Of a DNA stretch of 64,000 nucleotides, positions 54,691 through 63,299 are shown piece after piece (position 1 is the first letter of the stretch; the number at the start of each line of letters is the position of its first letter). Position numbers and translations under genes: made by a program. Under the pieces are notes generated by a model that saw only the letters and a list, made by a program, of their open reading frames with translations, was not told the DNA's origin and did not search any database. The DNA lies in the NCBI RefSeq assembly GCF_000698125.1, contig NZ_BAXA01000016.1, positions 1-64,000 on the forward strand. Reading direction: 5' to 3'. The DNA comes from Geomicrobium sp. JCM 19038 (GTDB lineage: Bacteria; Bacillota; Bacilli; Bacillales; Marinococcaceae).

Positions 54691-54896
54691 ATGAAAACCA
54701 TTCAATTAAACGTAACAGGTATGTCATGTGGTCACTGTGTTTCATCTATTGAAGCGGGGTAGGAACACAAGCCGGGGTAGAAAAAGTAGACGTTGATCTA
54801 AATAATGGAACGGTAGAAATAACGTTCGATTCAAATCAAGTTCAAGAAGCGAATCTGAAAGAGACCATTGAAGAACTAGGCTACGATGTAGCGTAA
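54691..54896 (+). pseudogene. copZ: Copper chaperone CopZ (one frameshift as written)
   Basis: 68 residues when repaired. Heavy-metal domain with MKTIQLNVTGMSCGHCVSSIE (Cys13/Cys16) and VEKVDVDLNNGTVEITFD...ETIEELGYDV. One base is missing at about 54757-54758. CopZ ferries Cu(I) to CopA. Starts one base after the glutaredoxin stop, with AGGAGG upstream. Confidence 0.93.
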
Positions 54897-54901
54897 TAGC
54901 T

Positions 54902-54941
54902 GAGCTACTGAGAGACTTAACGTCTTTCAGTAGCTCTTTTT
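54902..54941 (+). terminator. Terminator of the copper operon
   Basis: GAGCTACTGAGAGAC/GTCTTTCAGTAGCTC (one G-T pair) with a five-base loop and five T. Confidence 0.92.
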
Positions 54942-55042
54942 GCGATCTAAATGTGTATTTTCATATCTTAAACAATAAATGAAAAATACGTTGACACCGC
55001 TTACATATAAGAATATAATGCTCTTAGCAAAAGTGAAACGCC

Positions 55043-55059
55043 GTTCCGTAATGAAGAAC
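55043..55059 (+). promoter_or_regulatory. Candidate IclR-type operator, site 1
   Basis: GTTC-N9-GAAC, 13 bases before the iclR-like start. Same half-sites and spacing as site 2 ahead of the transporter genes. Confidence 0.55.
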
Positions 55060-55072
55060 AGGAGGAGGAGAT

Positions 55073-55827
55073 ATGTTACAGTCAATCGATCGTGCTATGC
55101 GTGTACTAGACCTATTGAAAGATCATCATTTCGGTCTTGGTGTTACAGAATTATCCTATCGTTTAGGGGTAGCAAAGAGCACTGTGCATCGAATTGTAAG
55201 TAGTCTAGAAGCACACGGATATGTCAAGCAAGAACCAGGAAATGGAAATTATCGATTAGGGTTGAAATTTTTAGAAATGCAACAATATGTTCTAAAGCAA
55301 ATGGAAATCACTTCAATTGCTAGACCGTTTTTAGATGAATTGAGTAGAGAAGCGAATGAAATTGTGCATCTCGTTGAACAACAAGATTATGAAGTTGTTT
55401 ATCTAGATAAAGTTGAACAACATTCGAATACCATTCGTATTTACTCTCGCGTAGGTAGACGTGCTCCAATGCATTGTACAGGCGTTGGGAAGTATTGTTA
55501 TCACACTTTAGCGAGGCAAAGTTAGAGCAATATTTTCAGCAAGTACCCAATCGACAGAAATATACAGATTACACAGTGACAACAGAAAAAGAGATAAAAC
55601 ATGCAATTACACGTATCAAAGGTGCAGGATATAGCATTGATAATGAGGAACATGAACGAGGCATTCGTTGTGTCGCGGCACCAGTTTACAACCACGTAGG
55701 TGAAGTGAATTATGGGGTTAGTGTCACGGGTCCACTCGATCGTATGGACGATAACAAAGTGAAACACGTTGTTGAATTATTAACAAATTCATGCCATCAG
55801 ATCTCTAAGGAATTAGGTCATCATTAA
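55073..55827 (+). pseudogene. IclR-family transcriptional regulator (one frameshift as written)
   Basis: 251 residues when repaired. N-terminal winged helix (AMRVLDLLKDHHFGLGVTELSYRLGVAKSTVHRIVSSL), then the IclR effector domain (EIVHLVEQQDYEVVYLDKVE, APMHCTGVGK, ERGIRCVAAPVYNHVGEVNYGVSVTGP). One G is missing near 55493, cutting the frame after VGK. It very likely controls the adjacent KDG transport and breakdown genes, as KdgR-type IclR proteins do. RBS GGAGGAGGAG. Confidence 0.9.
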
Positions 55828-55852
55828 GATGTATAACTAATATAAAGAACGT

Positions 55853-55871
55853 TGTTCCTCAATTAGGAACA
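55853..55871 (+). promoter_or_regulatory. Candidate IclR-type operator, site 2
   Basis: Perfect TGTTCC-N7-GGAACA palindrome in the gap between the regulator and the transporter genes. It contains the same GTTC-N9-GAAC core as site 1. Confidence 0.65.
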
Positions 55872-55944
55872 GTGTAAGGCGGGTTTAGAAGTACGTTCAG
55901 TTTTTGAAAGTTAAAAAAAGAGCATTAAAAGGGGAGTATCATTA

Positions 55945-56931
55945 ATGAAAAAGTACTTATTGGGTATGGGTATGATTGTTCCACTAATGGCATTGGCAGC
56001 ATGTGGAGATGACAGTTCAACGGAAGCAAATGGAGAAGAGGCTGCAGAGAATTTCCCTGAGAAATCATTGGAAGTGATCGTTCCTTATGCTGAAGGCGGG
56101 GGAACTGATTTAGTCGCTCGTGCATTTGCAGATAACTTACAAGAAGAACTTGGTGAGTCGGTTAGCGTGTCAAATCGTGAAGGCGGTGGCGGTGCTGTCG
56201 GGATGCAAGCAGGTGCAAACAGTAGTGCAGATGGTCATTCAATGACACTTGTAACTGTTGAATTGCTAACGCTTCCACATAGTGGACTCGCAGAATTAAG
56301 CTATGAAGAAGACTTTAAACCGGTTGCACTTTTAAATGAAGACTCTGCTGCCATTACGGTACATGCAGATTCAGAGTACGAAACGATCGAAGACTTTATT
56401 GATGCTGCAGAATCAGGTGAAAGCTTACAAATTGGTAACTCAGGAACAGGTGCAATTTGGCATTTAGCTGCTTCTGCACTTGAGCAAGAAATCGATGGTT
56501 CGTTCAACCACGTTCCTTTTGACGGAGCAGCTCCTGCGGTTAACAACCTACTCGGTGGACACATTGATGCAGTAAGTGTAAGTCCAGCAGAGGTCATTAA
56601 CCAAGTGGAAAATGGGGACTTACGAGTATTAGCAGTTATGGCTGATGAGCGTGTCGATGCGTTACCAGACGTTCCGACATTATCGGAAGCAGGTATTGAG
56701 TTATCCATTGGTACGTGGAGAGGAATCACTGTTCCAGCAGACACACCAGATGAAGTGGTCGATGTGTTAGCTGATGCTGCAGCAACAACCGCGCAAAGTG
56801 ATGACTTTATTGAGCGTATTGAAACCTTACAACTTGGCTATCGTTATGCAGATCCAGCAGGATTTACGGAATTAATGGACGATCAAGATGCATTGTTTGG
56901 AGAACTGATTCCTTCCTTAGATTTAAACTAG
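55945..56931 (+). CDS. Tripartite tricarboxylate transporter substrate-binding protein (TctC)
   Basis: 328 residues. Lipobox LAAC (Cys20), then the Bug/TctC fold: LEVIVPYAEGGGTDLVARA, NREGGGGAVGMQAGANS, IGNSGTGAIWHLAA, HVPFDGAAPAVNNLLGGHIDA and VLAVMADERVDALPDVPTLSEAG. It captures a carboxylate outside the membrane for TctBA. Downstream genes point to a 2-keto-3-deoxygluconate or hexuronate-type ligand. RBS AAGGGGAG. First gene of the transport operon. Confidence 0.93.
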   Translation: MKKYLLGMGMIVPLMALAACGDDSSTEANGEEAAENFPEKSLEVIVPYAEGGGTDLVARAFADNLQEELGESVSVSNREGGGGAVGMQAGANSSADGHSMTLVTVELLTLPHSGLAELSYEEDFKPVALLNEDSAAITVHADSEYETIEDFIDAAESGESLQIGNSGTGAIWHLAASALEQEIDGSFNHVPFDGAAPAVNNLLGGHIDAVSVSPAEVINQVENGDLRVLAVMADERVDALPDVPTLSEAGIELSIGTWRGITVPADTPDEVVDVLADAAATTAQSDDFIERIETLQLGYRYADPAGFTELMDDQDALFGELIPSLDLN

Positions 56932-56949
56932 TTGAAGGGGACTAACCGT

Positions 56950-57381
56950 ATGAAAAGACTTCATGCTAACCACATCATTAGTTTACTATTATTGGTTTTT
57001 GCGGCTACGGCTTTTATTATGGCGCAAAGCTTTACTGTATCAAGCGGGGCTGCACCAGGCCCCGCCTTTTTTCCTCAAGTACTAAGCGTGTTGTTGTTTG
57101 TACTTGCAATCATTTTAGCTTTTCAAACTCCAACGGATACAGATAAGAGACTTAATCTAAATGTTGTCTTTATCATGATTGCATTTGGCGTTTACGTCTT
57201 TCTTGTTGAACCCATTGGATTTGTCGTTTCGACAGTAATTTTTACAGCAGGTTACTTGCTACTTCTAGGAGAACGTCGTTGGTACTTTATCATACCGGCA
57301 GCTATACTTTTGCCGTTAATTGTTTCGTATTCATTTGAACATCTACTACATGTTCCTATTCCTCATGGGTTGCTTTATTAA
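56950..57381 (+). CDS. Tripartite tricarboxylate transporter small membrane subunit (TctB)
   Basis: 143 residues, four transmembrane helices, with the SGAAPGPAFFPQVLSVLL motif typical of TctB. ATG 56950 has GAAGGGG nine bases upstream. Pairs with TctA in the membrane. Confidence 0.92.
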   Translation: MKRLHANHIISLLLLVFAATAFIMAQSFTVSSGAAPGPAFFPQVLSVLLFVLAIILAFQTPTDTDKRLNLNVVFIMIAFGVYVFLVEPIGFVVSTVIFTAGYLLLLGERRWYFIIPAAILLPLIVSYSFEHLLHVPIPHGLLY

Positions 57382-57393
57382 GGAGGGCTTTGT

Positions 57394-58890
57394 ATGAATC
57401 TATGGGAAGGCTTTCTCGGTTTAGCAGATCCTATGATTTTAATTTTACTCGTAACAGGCGTTTTACTCGGGGTCATTATCGGTTCATTACCTGGATTAAC
57501 TGCTACGATGGGGGTAGCGCTGTTTTTACCTGTTACGTTTGGAATGGAAGCTATACCAGGATTGTTATTACTCATTGGAATTTATTTCGGTTCGATCTAT
57601 GGTGGTTCCATTGCAGCGATTTTATTAAATACACCAGGAACTCCAGCAGCTGCTGCCACAGCAATGGATGGGTATGCAATGACAAAGCAAGGGGAAGCGA
57701 GAACGGCATTGAATATTGCTGTCATAGCTTCAGGATTTGGCTCGATTATTAGTGTTCTGATGCTTATTTTTCTCTCACCTCAACTAGCAAACATCGCACT
57801 TAATTTTAGTGCACCAGAAATGTTCGGTCTCGCTTTGTTTGGTTTGAGCATTATTTCAAGTATAGCAGGGGCATCGCTCGTTAAAGGGTTAATTGCCGGT
57901 GTGGTTGGTTTATTAATTGCAACAATCGGTATGGACCCTATGACAAGTTATCCTAGATATACATTTGACCAACCTGTATTGCTTGAAGGATTTAACTTTA
58001 TTCCGATTATGATTGGTCTCTTTGCTGTTTCAGAGGCTTTTATTATGGCAGAGGATTATTTCAAGGAAAAAGGTGGACCAATGAAGGTTGCCGCAAGGCT
58101 TCTCAAAACGAATTGGCGTCTTATGCCTAAATTGTTCCCGACGATGACGAAATCTTCATTTTTAGGTTCCATTATTGGAATTATCCCTGGTGCTGGTGCA
58201 GATGTGGCTGCGTTTGTTTCGTATAATGAAGCCCAACGTTTTGCTAAGAAAGAAGATAAGGCACTCTTTGGCAAAGGGAATCCGAAGGGAATCGCTGCTG
58301 CAGAAGCTGGAAATCAAGGGGTGACAGGTGGCGCAATGGTTCCATTGCTCACATTGGGTATTCCTGGTGACGCCGTTGCCGCAGTCATGCTCGGAGCATT
58401 TGTCGTACAAGGAATTCAACCTGGTCCACAAATTTTCCAAACCAGTGGAGAATTAATGTACACTCTGTTTGCAGGGATGCTTGTCGCTGCAATCGTTATG
58501 GTCATTATCGGCTTACTAGGCATTCGCTTATTTACGAAAGTATTGCTTGTACCAAAAACGTTAATGATTACGATTATTCTAGTCTTATCAACGATTGGTG
58601 CGTTTGCGATTAATAACAATATGTTTGACGTTTACGTCATTCTCGGTGCTGGAATTATCGGCTATTTCATGAAAAAGCACGGCTTCCCGGCATCACCAAT
58701 TGTGTTAGCATTAATCTTAGGACCGATGGCGGAAAGTGAATTTCGTCGTGCATTAACAATGTCAGAAGGTAGCTTAATGATCTTTGCTACCAGACCAATT
58801 GCTGCCACATTGATTGCTTTAGCAATTTTGTCTTTATTTACACCATTACTTGTGAAGTTCTTTAAAGATAGAAAGAATAGAAAAGGCTAG
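57394..58890 (+). CDS. Tripartite tricarboxylate transporter large membrane subunit (TctA)
   Basis: 498 residues, about twelve helices, with the conserved GVLLGVIIGSLPGLTATMGVAL near the N-terminus and SIIGIIPGAGADVAAFVSY plus TLGIPGDAVAAVMLGAF in the centre. It is the ion-driven permease. 12 bases after tctB; RBS GGAGGG. Confidence 0.95.
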   Translation: MNLWEGFLGLADPMILILLVTGVLLGVIIGSLPGLTATMGVALFLPVTFGMEAIPGLLLLIGIYFGSIYGGSIAAILLNTPGTPAAAATAMDGYAMTKQGEARTALNIAVIASGFGSIISVLMLIFLSPQLANIALNFSAPEMFGLALFGLSIISSIAGASLVKGLIAGVVGLLIATIGMDPMTSYPRYTFDQPVLLEGFNFIPIMIGLFAVSEAFIMAEDYFKEKGGPMKVAARLLKTNWRLMPKLFPTMTKSSFLGSIIGIIPGAGADVAAFVSYNEAQRFAKKEDKALFGKGNPKGIAAAEAGNQGVTGGAMVPLLTLGIPGDAVAAVMLGAFVVQGIQPGPQIFQTSGELMYTLFAGMLVAAIVMVIIGLLGIRLFTKVLLVPKTLMITIILVLSTIGAFAINNNMFDVYVILGAGIIGYFMKKHGFPASPIVLALILGPMAESEFRRALTMSEGSLMIFATRPIAATLIALAILSLFTPLLVKFFKDRKNRKG

Positions 58891-58899
58891 GAGGCTACA

Positions 58900-59862
58900 A
58901 TGGATGTTATAACCATTGGAGAGACGATGGTCGTTTTTGAAGCGTCATCACAAGGCCCTCTTCGATATACACATACATTTACGAAACGCCATGGAGGTGC
59001 TGAATCCAATGTAGCGATTGGAATTCAGAGATTAGGTTACTCGTCTCGTTGGATGAGTCAAGTTGGTGACGATGAACTTGGTCAGTATTTATTACAAGCG
59101 ATTCGTGGAGAAGGCGTTGACACAAGTTATGTACAGACGACAGCCGATGCACCGACTGGACTGTTCATTAAAGAGTTCCGACGGCCAAATGAAAGTTCCG
59201 TTCATTATTACAGAGCAGGTTCTGCCGCAAGTCTCATGAACAGCGAACAGGTAGAAGAACAACTGTTTAGCGATGCGAAAGTATTGCATATTACTGGCAT
59301 CACACCGCTTATTAGTCCTGAGTGCGATGACGTTCTTACAACGGCAATTTCCTATGCAAAAAAATTAGGATTGTACGTTTCTTTTGATCCGAACTTGCGT
59401 TTTAAAATTATGGAGCAATATGGAGAAGAGCGAGCAAGAATCAGAATGAGAGAACTCGCTGGTTTAAGCGACTTATTTTTGCCTGGAGCGGATGAGGCAG
59501 AGTGGATGTATGGTACTGACCAGGATGATGAAATTGCAAAGCTCGCATTTATAGACGGCGCGAAACGAATCGTCATTAAAAGCGGCGCATCACATTCATA
59601 CTATGCCGAACAAGGCGGAAGTTCCGGTTACGTAAAAAGCCACACCGTGAATCAAATCGTAGATCCAATTGGAGCAGGTGATGGATTTGCTTCAGGTGTT
59701 ATTGTAGGACTATTAGAAGGCAAGTCTTTGCATGATGCAGTAGATTTAGGGGCTGCCGTCGGTGCGCTTGTTGTCAGTTCACCTGGAGATATTGAAGGTC
59801 TCCCAACTCGTGTAGAAGTTAAGGCATTCTTAAATAATACAAACAGTGATGTATTACGATAG
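58900..59862 (+). CDS. kdgK: 2-Keto-3-deoxygluconate kinase (PfkB family)
   Basis: 320 residues. PfkB signatures GGAESNVAIGIQRLG near the N-terminus and DPIGAGDGFASGVIVG with catalytic Asp near residue 254. It phosphorylates KDG to KDPG with ATP. The call as KDG kinase rests on the family subgroup and on the KDPG aldolase next door; another 2-keto sugar kinase is possible. RBS TAGGAGG. Confidence 0.88.
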   Translation: MDVITIGETMVVFEASSQGPLRYTHTFTKRHGGAESNVAIGIQRLGYSSRWMSQVGDDELGQYLLQAIRGEGVDTSYVQTTADAPTGLFIKEFRRPNESSVHYYRAGSAASLMNSEQVEEQLFSDAKVLHITGITPLISPECDDVLTTAISYAKKLGLYVSFDPNLRFKIMEQYGEERARIRMRELAGLSDLFLPGADEAEWMYGTDQDDEIAKLAFIDGAKRIVIKSGASHSYYAEQGGSSGYVKSHTVNQIVDPIGAGDGFASGVIVGLLEGKSLHDAVDLGAAVGALVVSSPGDIEGLPTRVEVKAFLNNTNSDVLR

Positions 59863-59873
59863 GAGGAGAGAAC

Positions 59874-60500
59874 ATGAAGAATATCGACAAATTACTTGAG
59901 TCTGGCGTAGTAGCCGTGATGCGAAAACTCCCTTTTGAACACATCGAAGACATTGCTTTAGCGCTCGTTGAAGGTGGAGTTACAGGACTTGAAGTCACCG
60001 TTGATTCTGATCGCGCTTATGAAGCCATTCAAAAATGCAAAGCAGTTGTCGGTGATCGAGCGATTGTAGGTGCTGGTACGGTTCTTAATGGGGAGCATGC
60101 TGAAGAGGCCATAGAAGCAGGGGCAGAATTTATTTTTGCACCAATTCTTGATGAAGAAACGATTAAGGTTGCAAATAAGCATCAAGTGATTGTAATCCCT
60201 GGTGTATTTACACCAACTGAAGCCCATCAAGCCTATCTTTACGGTGCAGATATCGTCAAAGTATTCCCAGCAGATTCATTAGGGCCTGCGTTCATTAAAG
60301 GTCTTCAAGGACCACTCAGCCATATCCCTATGATGCCAACAGGCGGAATTGATGAAACGAACATTGCGTCATACATTCAAGCTGGAGCGGTTGCCGCAGG
60401 AGCTGGCGGTTCTCTTTTAAAGAAACCTTTGATTGAGCAGCAAGATTGGCAAGGTCTTCGAGATCATGCGGCTAAGTTTGTTGAAGCGGCAAGAGTATAA
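59874..60500 (+). CDS. eda: KDPG aldolase (2-dehydro-3-deoxy-phosphogluconate aldolase)
   Basis: 208 residues, TIM-barrel class I aldolase. Glu in GLEVTVDS, the Arg region in MRKLP, and Schiff-base Lys in ADIVKVFPADSLGP, with MPTGGID. It splits KDPG to pyruvate and glyceraldehyde-3-phosphate. With the kinase it completes KDG breakdown. RBS AGGAGGAG. Last gene before a terminator. Confidence 0.93.
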   Translation: MKNIDKLLESGVVAVMRKLPFEHIEDIALALVEGGVTGLEVTVDSDRAYEAIQKCKAVVGDRAIVGAGTVLNGEHAEEAIEAGAEFIFAPILDEETIKVANKHQVIVIPGVFTPTEAHQAYLYGADIVKVFPADSLGPAFIKGLQGPLSHIPMMPTGGIDETNIASYIQAGAVAAGAGGSLLKKPLIEQQDWQGLRDHAAKFVEAARV

Positions 60501-60503
60501 CTG

Positions 60504-60550
60504 AAAGAACGATGCGAGTAGAGGAAAACCTTACTTGTGTCGTTCTTTTC
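60504..60550 (+). terminator. Terminator of the KDG operon
   Basis: AAAGAACGA...TCGTTCTTT with an inner partly paired stem, followed by a T-rich tract. Confidence 0.82.
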
Positions 60551-60620
60551 TTTTTTATGAGTGTTGGAAGGCGTATAATCAATGATATAATCTGATTATT
60601 CTGTGCTGGGGGTTGTTTCT

Positions 60621-61570
60621 ATGAATCGTTTCTGTGAACGTTTAGGTGTAGAAGTACCGATTGTACAAGGTGGGCTTGCGTATTTGGCGTATGCAGAACT
60701 AGCAGCTGCAGTGTCGAATGCTGGTGGCCTTGGTCAAATTACAGCTACGTCACTTGGAGACCCTGAATTATTAAGGGCAGAAATTAAGAAAATTAAACAA
60801 CTTACGAAGAAGCCGTTTGCGATTAATTTTTCTTTAGGAAGAGGATCTGTTGACGAGCTACTTGACGTTGTTATCGAAGAAGAGGTACCTGCAATTTCAG
60901 TAACTGCCGGTAATCCAGCTCCCGTATTTGAAAGGGTGAAGGATACGAACATCAAAAAACTCGTTCTCGTCGCAGCGGTCAGACAAGCACAAAAAGCAGA
61001 ACAGCTTGGAGCAGATGCAATTATAGTCGTTGGACAAGAAGGGGGAGGGCATTTAGGGAGAGATGATGTTGGTACGTTTGTGCTCATTCCCCGCGTCGTT
61101 GATTCAGTATCGGTTCCAGTACTTGCGAGTGGAGGAATTGTCGATGGAAGGGTTATGCCGCAGCGCTTGCGCTCGGGGCAGACGGAATTGAGATGGGAAC
61201 ACGTTTTATTGCAACACAAGAATGTATCGCCCATTCAGCGTACAAAGAAGCAATTCTTTCAGCGACCGAAGCGGATACTATTGTGATTAAGCGAACGATT
61301 GAAAGACCAGCGAGGGCGTTACGGACGAAAGCAACGGACCGAATCAAAGAACTTGAAGATGAAGGTGCTGATTTTAATGCACTCCAACCGTACATAAGTG
61401 GTGCATCGAACTTAAAGTTAATCGAGAAAGGCGACCATGAACAAGGCTTTGGCTGGGCAGGACAAGGCGTTGGACTTATACAAGACATTCCAACAGTCAA
61501 AGAACTCATCGAAACGATACAATCTGACTGTAAACGAGCCCTCACCGGGGACAGACCCCCGGCGCGTTAA
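60621..61570 (+). pseudogene. Nitronate monooxygenase / FabK-like flavoenzyme (one frameshift as written)
   Basis: About 316 residues once repaired. NMO barrel: [81 protein letters not shown]. It oxidises alkyl nitronates with FMN and O2, or is an enoyl-ACP reductase relative. One G is missing at 61149-61152. The last eight residues, TGDRPPAR, and the stop are supplied by a REP-like element, so the native end was probably at or near KRAL. ATG 60621; the upstream GGGGG RBS is unusual. Confidence 0.88.
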
Positions 61571-61598
61571 TGCGCTACTTCATCGGGGGACAGTCCCC
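61545..61598. repeat. REP-like palindromic element, copy 1
   Basis: Three adjacent palindromes: CCGGGGACAGACCCCCGG, GCGC-GTTAAT-GCGC and GGGGACAGTCCCC. Same plan as copy 2, 850 bases downstream. It overlaps the 3' end of the nitronate monooxygenase gene and provides its stop codon. Confidence 0.82.
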
Positions 61599-61685
61599 AA
61601 CAGTGACGTTTTGGAAATTTTATTTGCGCCTCACGTTACGTGATCGGCTAAGCTGAATGTAACGAATAGAAAGGGTGATCGTTGC

Positions 61686-62471
61686 ATGAAGTTGACAATT
61701 AGTGAGTTTGGGAGAAGAGCGAACGTATCGGTTCGTACATTAAGGTTCTACGATGAAGTTGGAATTCTAACGCCAAGTAATTACAATGAAGCGGGGCATC
61801 GGCTTTATGGACTAGAAGAGCTCTCAAAATTGCAGCAAGTTCAATCGCTAAAGTTTATCGGGTATTCGCTTCAAGACATTAAAGGCTTATTAACGAGTGA
61901 GAGAAATACATTGAATGATTTCAAAGACTCATTAACGCTACAACTGCAATTGTTAGAAAATAAACGTAAGGAAATCGATCAAGCCATTTCAGCAGTTAAG
62001 CGAACGCAAGCAATTACCGATAGTGGTCATCCAATTACATGGACGCTATTGTCTTCCATTCTATTTCAAGAAGAGCATATAGATGATCAAGTGCAATGGG
62101 CAAAAGAAAACCTCTCTGAGGAAATTGTAGAAAGCTTCATTGATGTCCCGTCAACAGATTGGGAGCGGTGGGACAAAGAGATGTTAGCCATTTCAACAGA
62201 GGTAAAGCGGTTAATCGCAAATAACGTACCACCTAGCTCATCAGAGGCATTTGCAGTAGTTACGAAGCTTACGCAGCTCTTTACAGAAAACGTTGAAGAT
62301 CTTGAAGCTTTTAGCAAGCAGCTAGAGGCTATGCAAAAGCATTTCGATGACAATCCTCTAGAAATGGAGTTTCGTTTTCCAAATACGTTTACACAAGAGG
62401 AAGCGGACTATTTAGAGCTGATTACTCAAGAAATGGAGAATCAAGCAGGGGACAGTCCCCCAGGACGTTAA
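61686..62471 (+). CDS. MerR-family transcriptional regulator (TipA-like)
   Basis: 261 residues. N-terminal MerR winged helix (ISEFGRRANVSVRTLRFYDEVGILTPSNYNEAGHRLY), a coiled dimer helix to about residue 105, then a C-terminal effector domain of the TipAS type (acidic, helical, WTLLSSILFQEEHI...). Effector unknown. The final AGDSPPGR and the stop come from a REP-like element, as in the gene before it. RBS AAAGGGTGA. Confidence 0.87.
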   Translation: MKLTISEFGRRANVSVRTLRFYDEVGILTPSNYNEAGHRLYGLEELSKLQQVQSLKFIGYSLQDIKGLLTSERNTLNDFKDSLTLQLQLLENKRKEIDQAISAVKRTQAITDSGHPITWTLLSSILFQEEHIDDQVQWAKENLSEEIVESFIDVPSTDWERWDKEMLAISTEVKRLIANNVPPSSSEAFAVVTKLTQLFTENVEDLEAFSKQLEAMQKHFDDNPLEMEFRFPNTFTQEEADYLELITQEMENQAGDSPPGR

Positions 62472-62500
62472 AGCGTCACTCTGCTGGGGGACTGTCCCCC
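62448..62500. repeat. REP-like palindromic element, copy 2
   Basis: GGGGACAGTCCCC, then GACG-TTAAAG-CGTC, then GGGGGACTGTCCCCC. The middle hairpin keeps its pairing by different bases than in copy 1, so the structure is conserved. It covers the stop codon of the MerR gene. Confidence 0.84.
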
Positions 62501-62543
62501 TTTAATTAGATAAAGAAATACATGAAGATGTTGGAGGGCAGCT

Positions 62544-63299
62544 ATGAGATGGAAATTAGGTTTCGTGAGCGCAATGCTTTTGCTTACTGGCTGCGACGAG
62601 GCATCAGACGTAGACGAGGAAACCCCTGAGATCTTTATGATGGCAGCAGCGAGCATGACAGATGCGGTTAATGATTTACAAGATTTATATAAAGAAAACC
62701 ACGATGTTGAATTTGTCGTTAATTATGGTTCTTCTGGTCAACTTCGGCAACAGATCGTACAAGGCGCACCTGCAGACGTATTTCTATCGGCATCCTTGGG
62801 CGATGTTGAGCGACTAGAAGATGAGGTTGAAATACATTCATCGGTTCGGTTAGTAGAGAACCAGTTAACACTCATTTCGACACCGGGTGCTGAAGAGCAG
62901 TTGGATGACTGGAGTAGCTTAGCTGATGCGGAGCTTCAAAATATCGCAATTGGACAGCCCGATACAGTTCCAGCAGGTCAATATACGATGGAAGCGTTAG
63001 AGAATGAAGCGTTATGGTCAGCAGTTGAGCCAAACGCCGTATATGGTTCTGATGTCAGACAGGTACTCACGTACGTTGAAACAGGCAACGCTGATGCAGG
63101 ATATGTATATCATACCGATGCACTAACTTCTGAAGATGTAGTTATTATTGATCATGCACCAGAGGGGTCACACTCACCGATTGTCTATCCAGTCGCACAA
63201 CTTACTGATGGAGAGGCGACAGAAGATTTTTTTGAGTGGTTACAATCAGATGAAGCCATTGCGGTTTTTGAGGACTATGGATTTCAAGGTGTGAAGTAA
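62544..63299 (+). CDS. modA: Molybdate ABC transporter substrate-binding lipoprotein ModA
   Basis: 251 residues. Lipobox LTGC (Cys17), then the ModA fold with MMAAASMTDAVNDL, VNYGSSGQLRQQIVQGAPADVFLSAS, IAIGQPDTVPAGQYTMEAL and GYVYHTDAL. It binds molybdate or tungstate outside the membrane. RBS TGGAGGG. Its stop overlaps the modB ATG by one base (TAATG). Confidence 0.93.
   Translation: MRWKLGFVSAMLLLTGCDEASDVDEETPEIFMMAAASMTDAVNDLQDLYKENHDVEFVVNYGSSGQLRQQIVQGAPADVFLSASLGDVERLEDEVEIHSSVRLVENQLTLISTPGAEEQLDDWSSLADAELQNIAIGQPDTVPAGQYTMEALENEALWSAVEPNAVYGSDVRQVLTYVETGNADAGYVYHTDALTSEDVVIIDHAPEGSHSPIVYPVAQLTDGEATEDFFEWLQSDEAIAVFEDYGFQGVK

Noticed and set aside
61545-62500. The paired GGGGACAGTCCCC palindromes as ordinary terminators
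   Set aside because: Copy 1 has no T-run and each copy holds three consecutive palindromes of the same plan. A mobile REP-like repeat explains them better, although copy 2 ends in TTT and may also terminate transcription.
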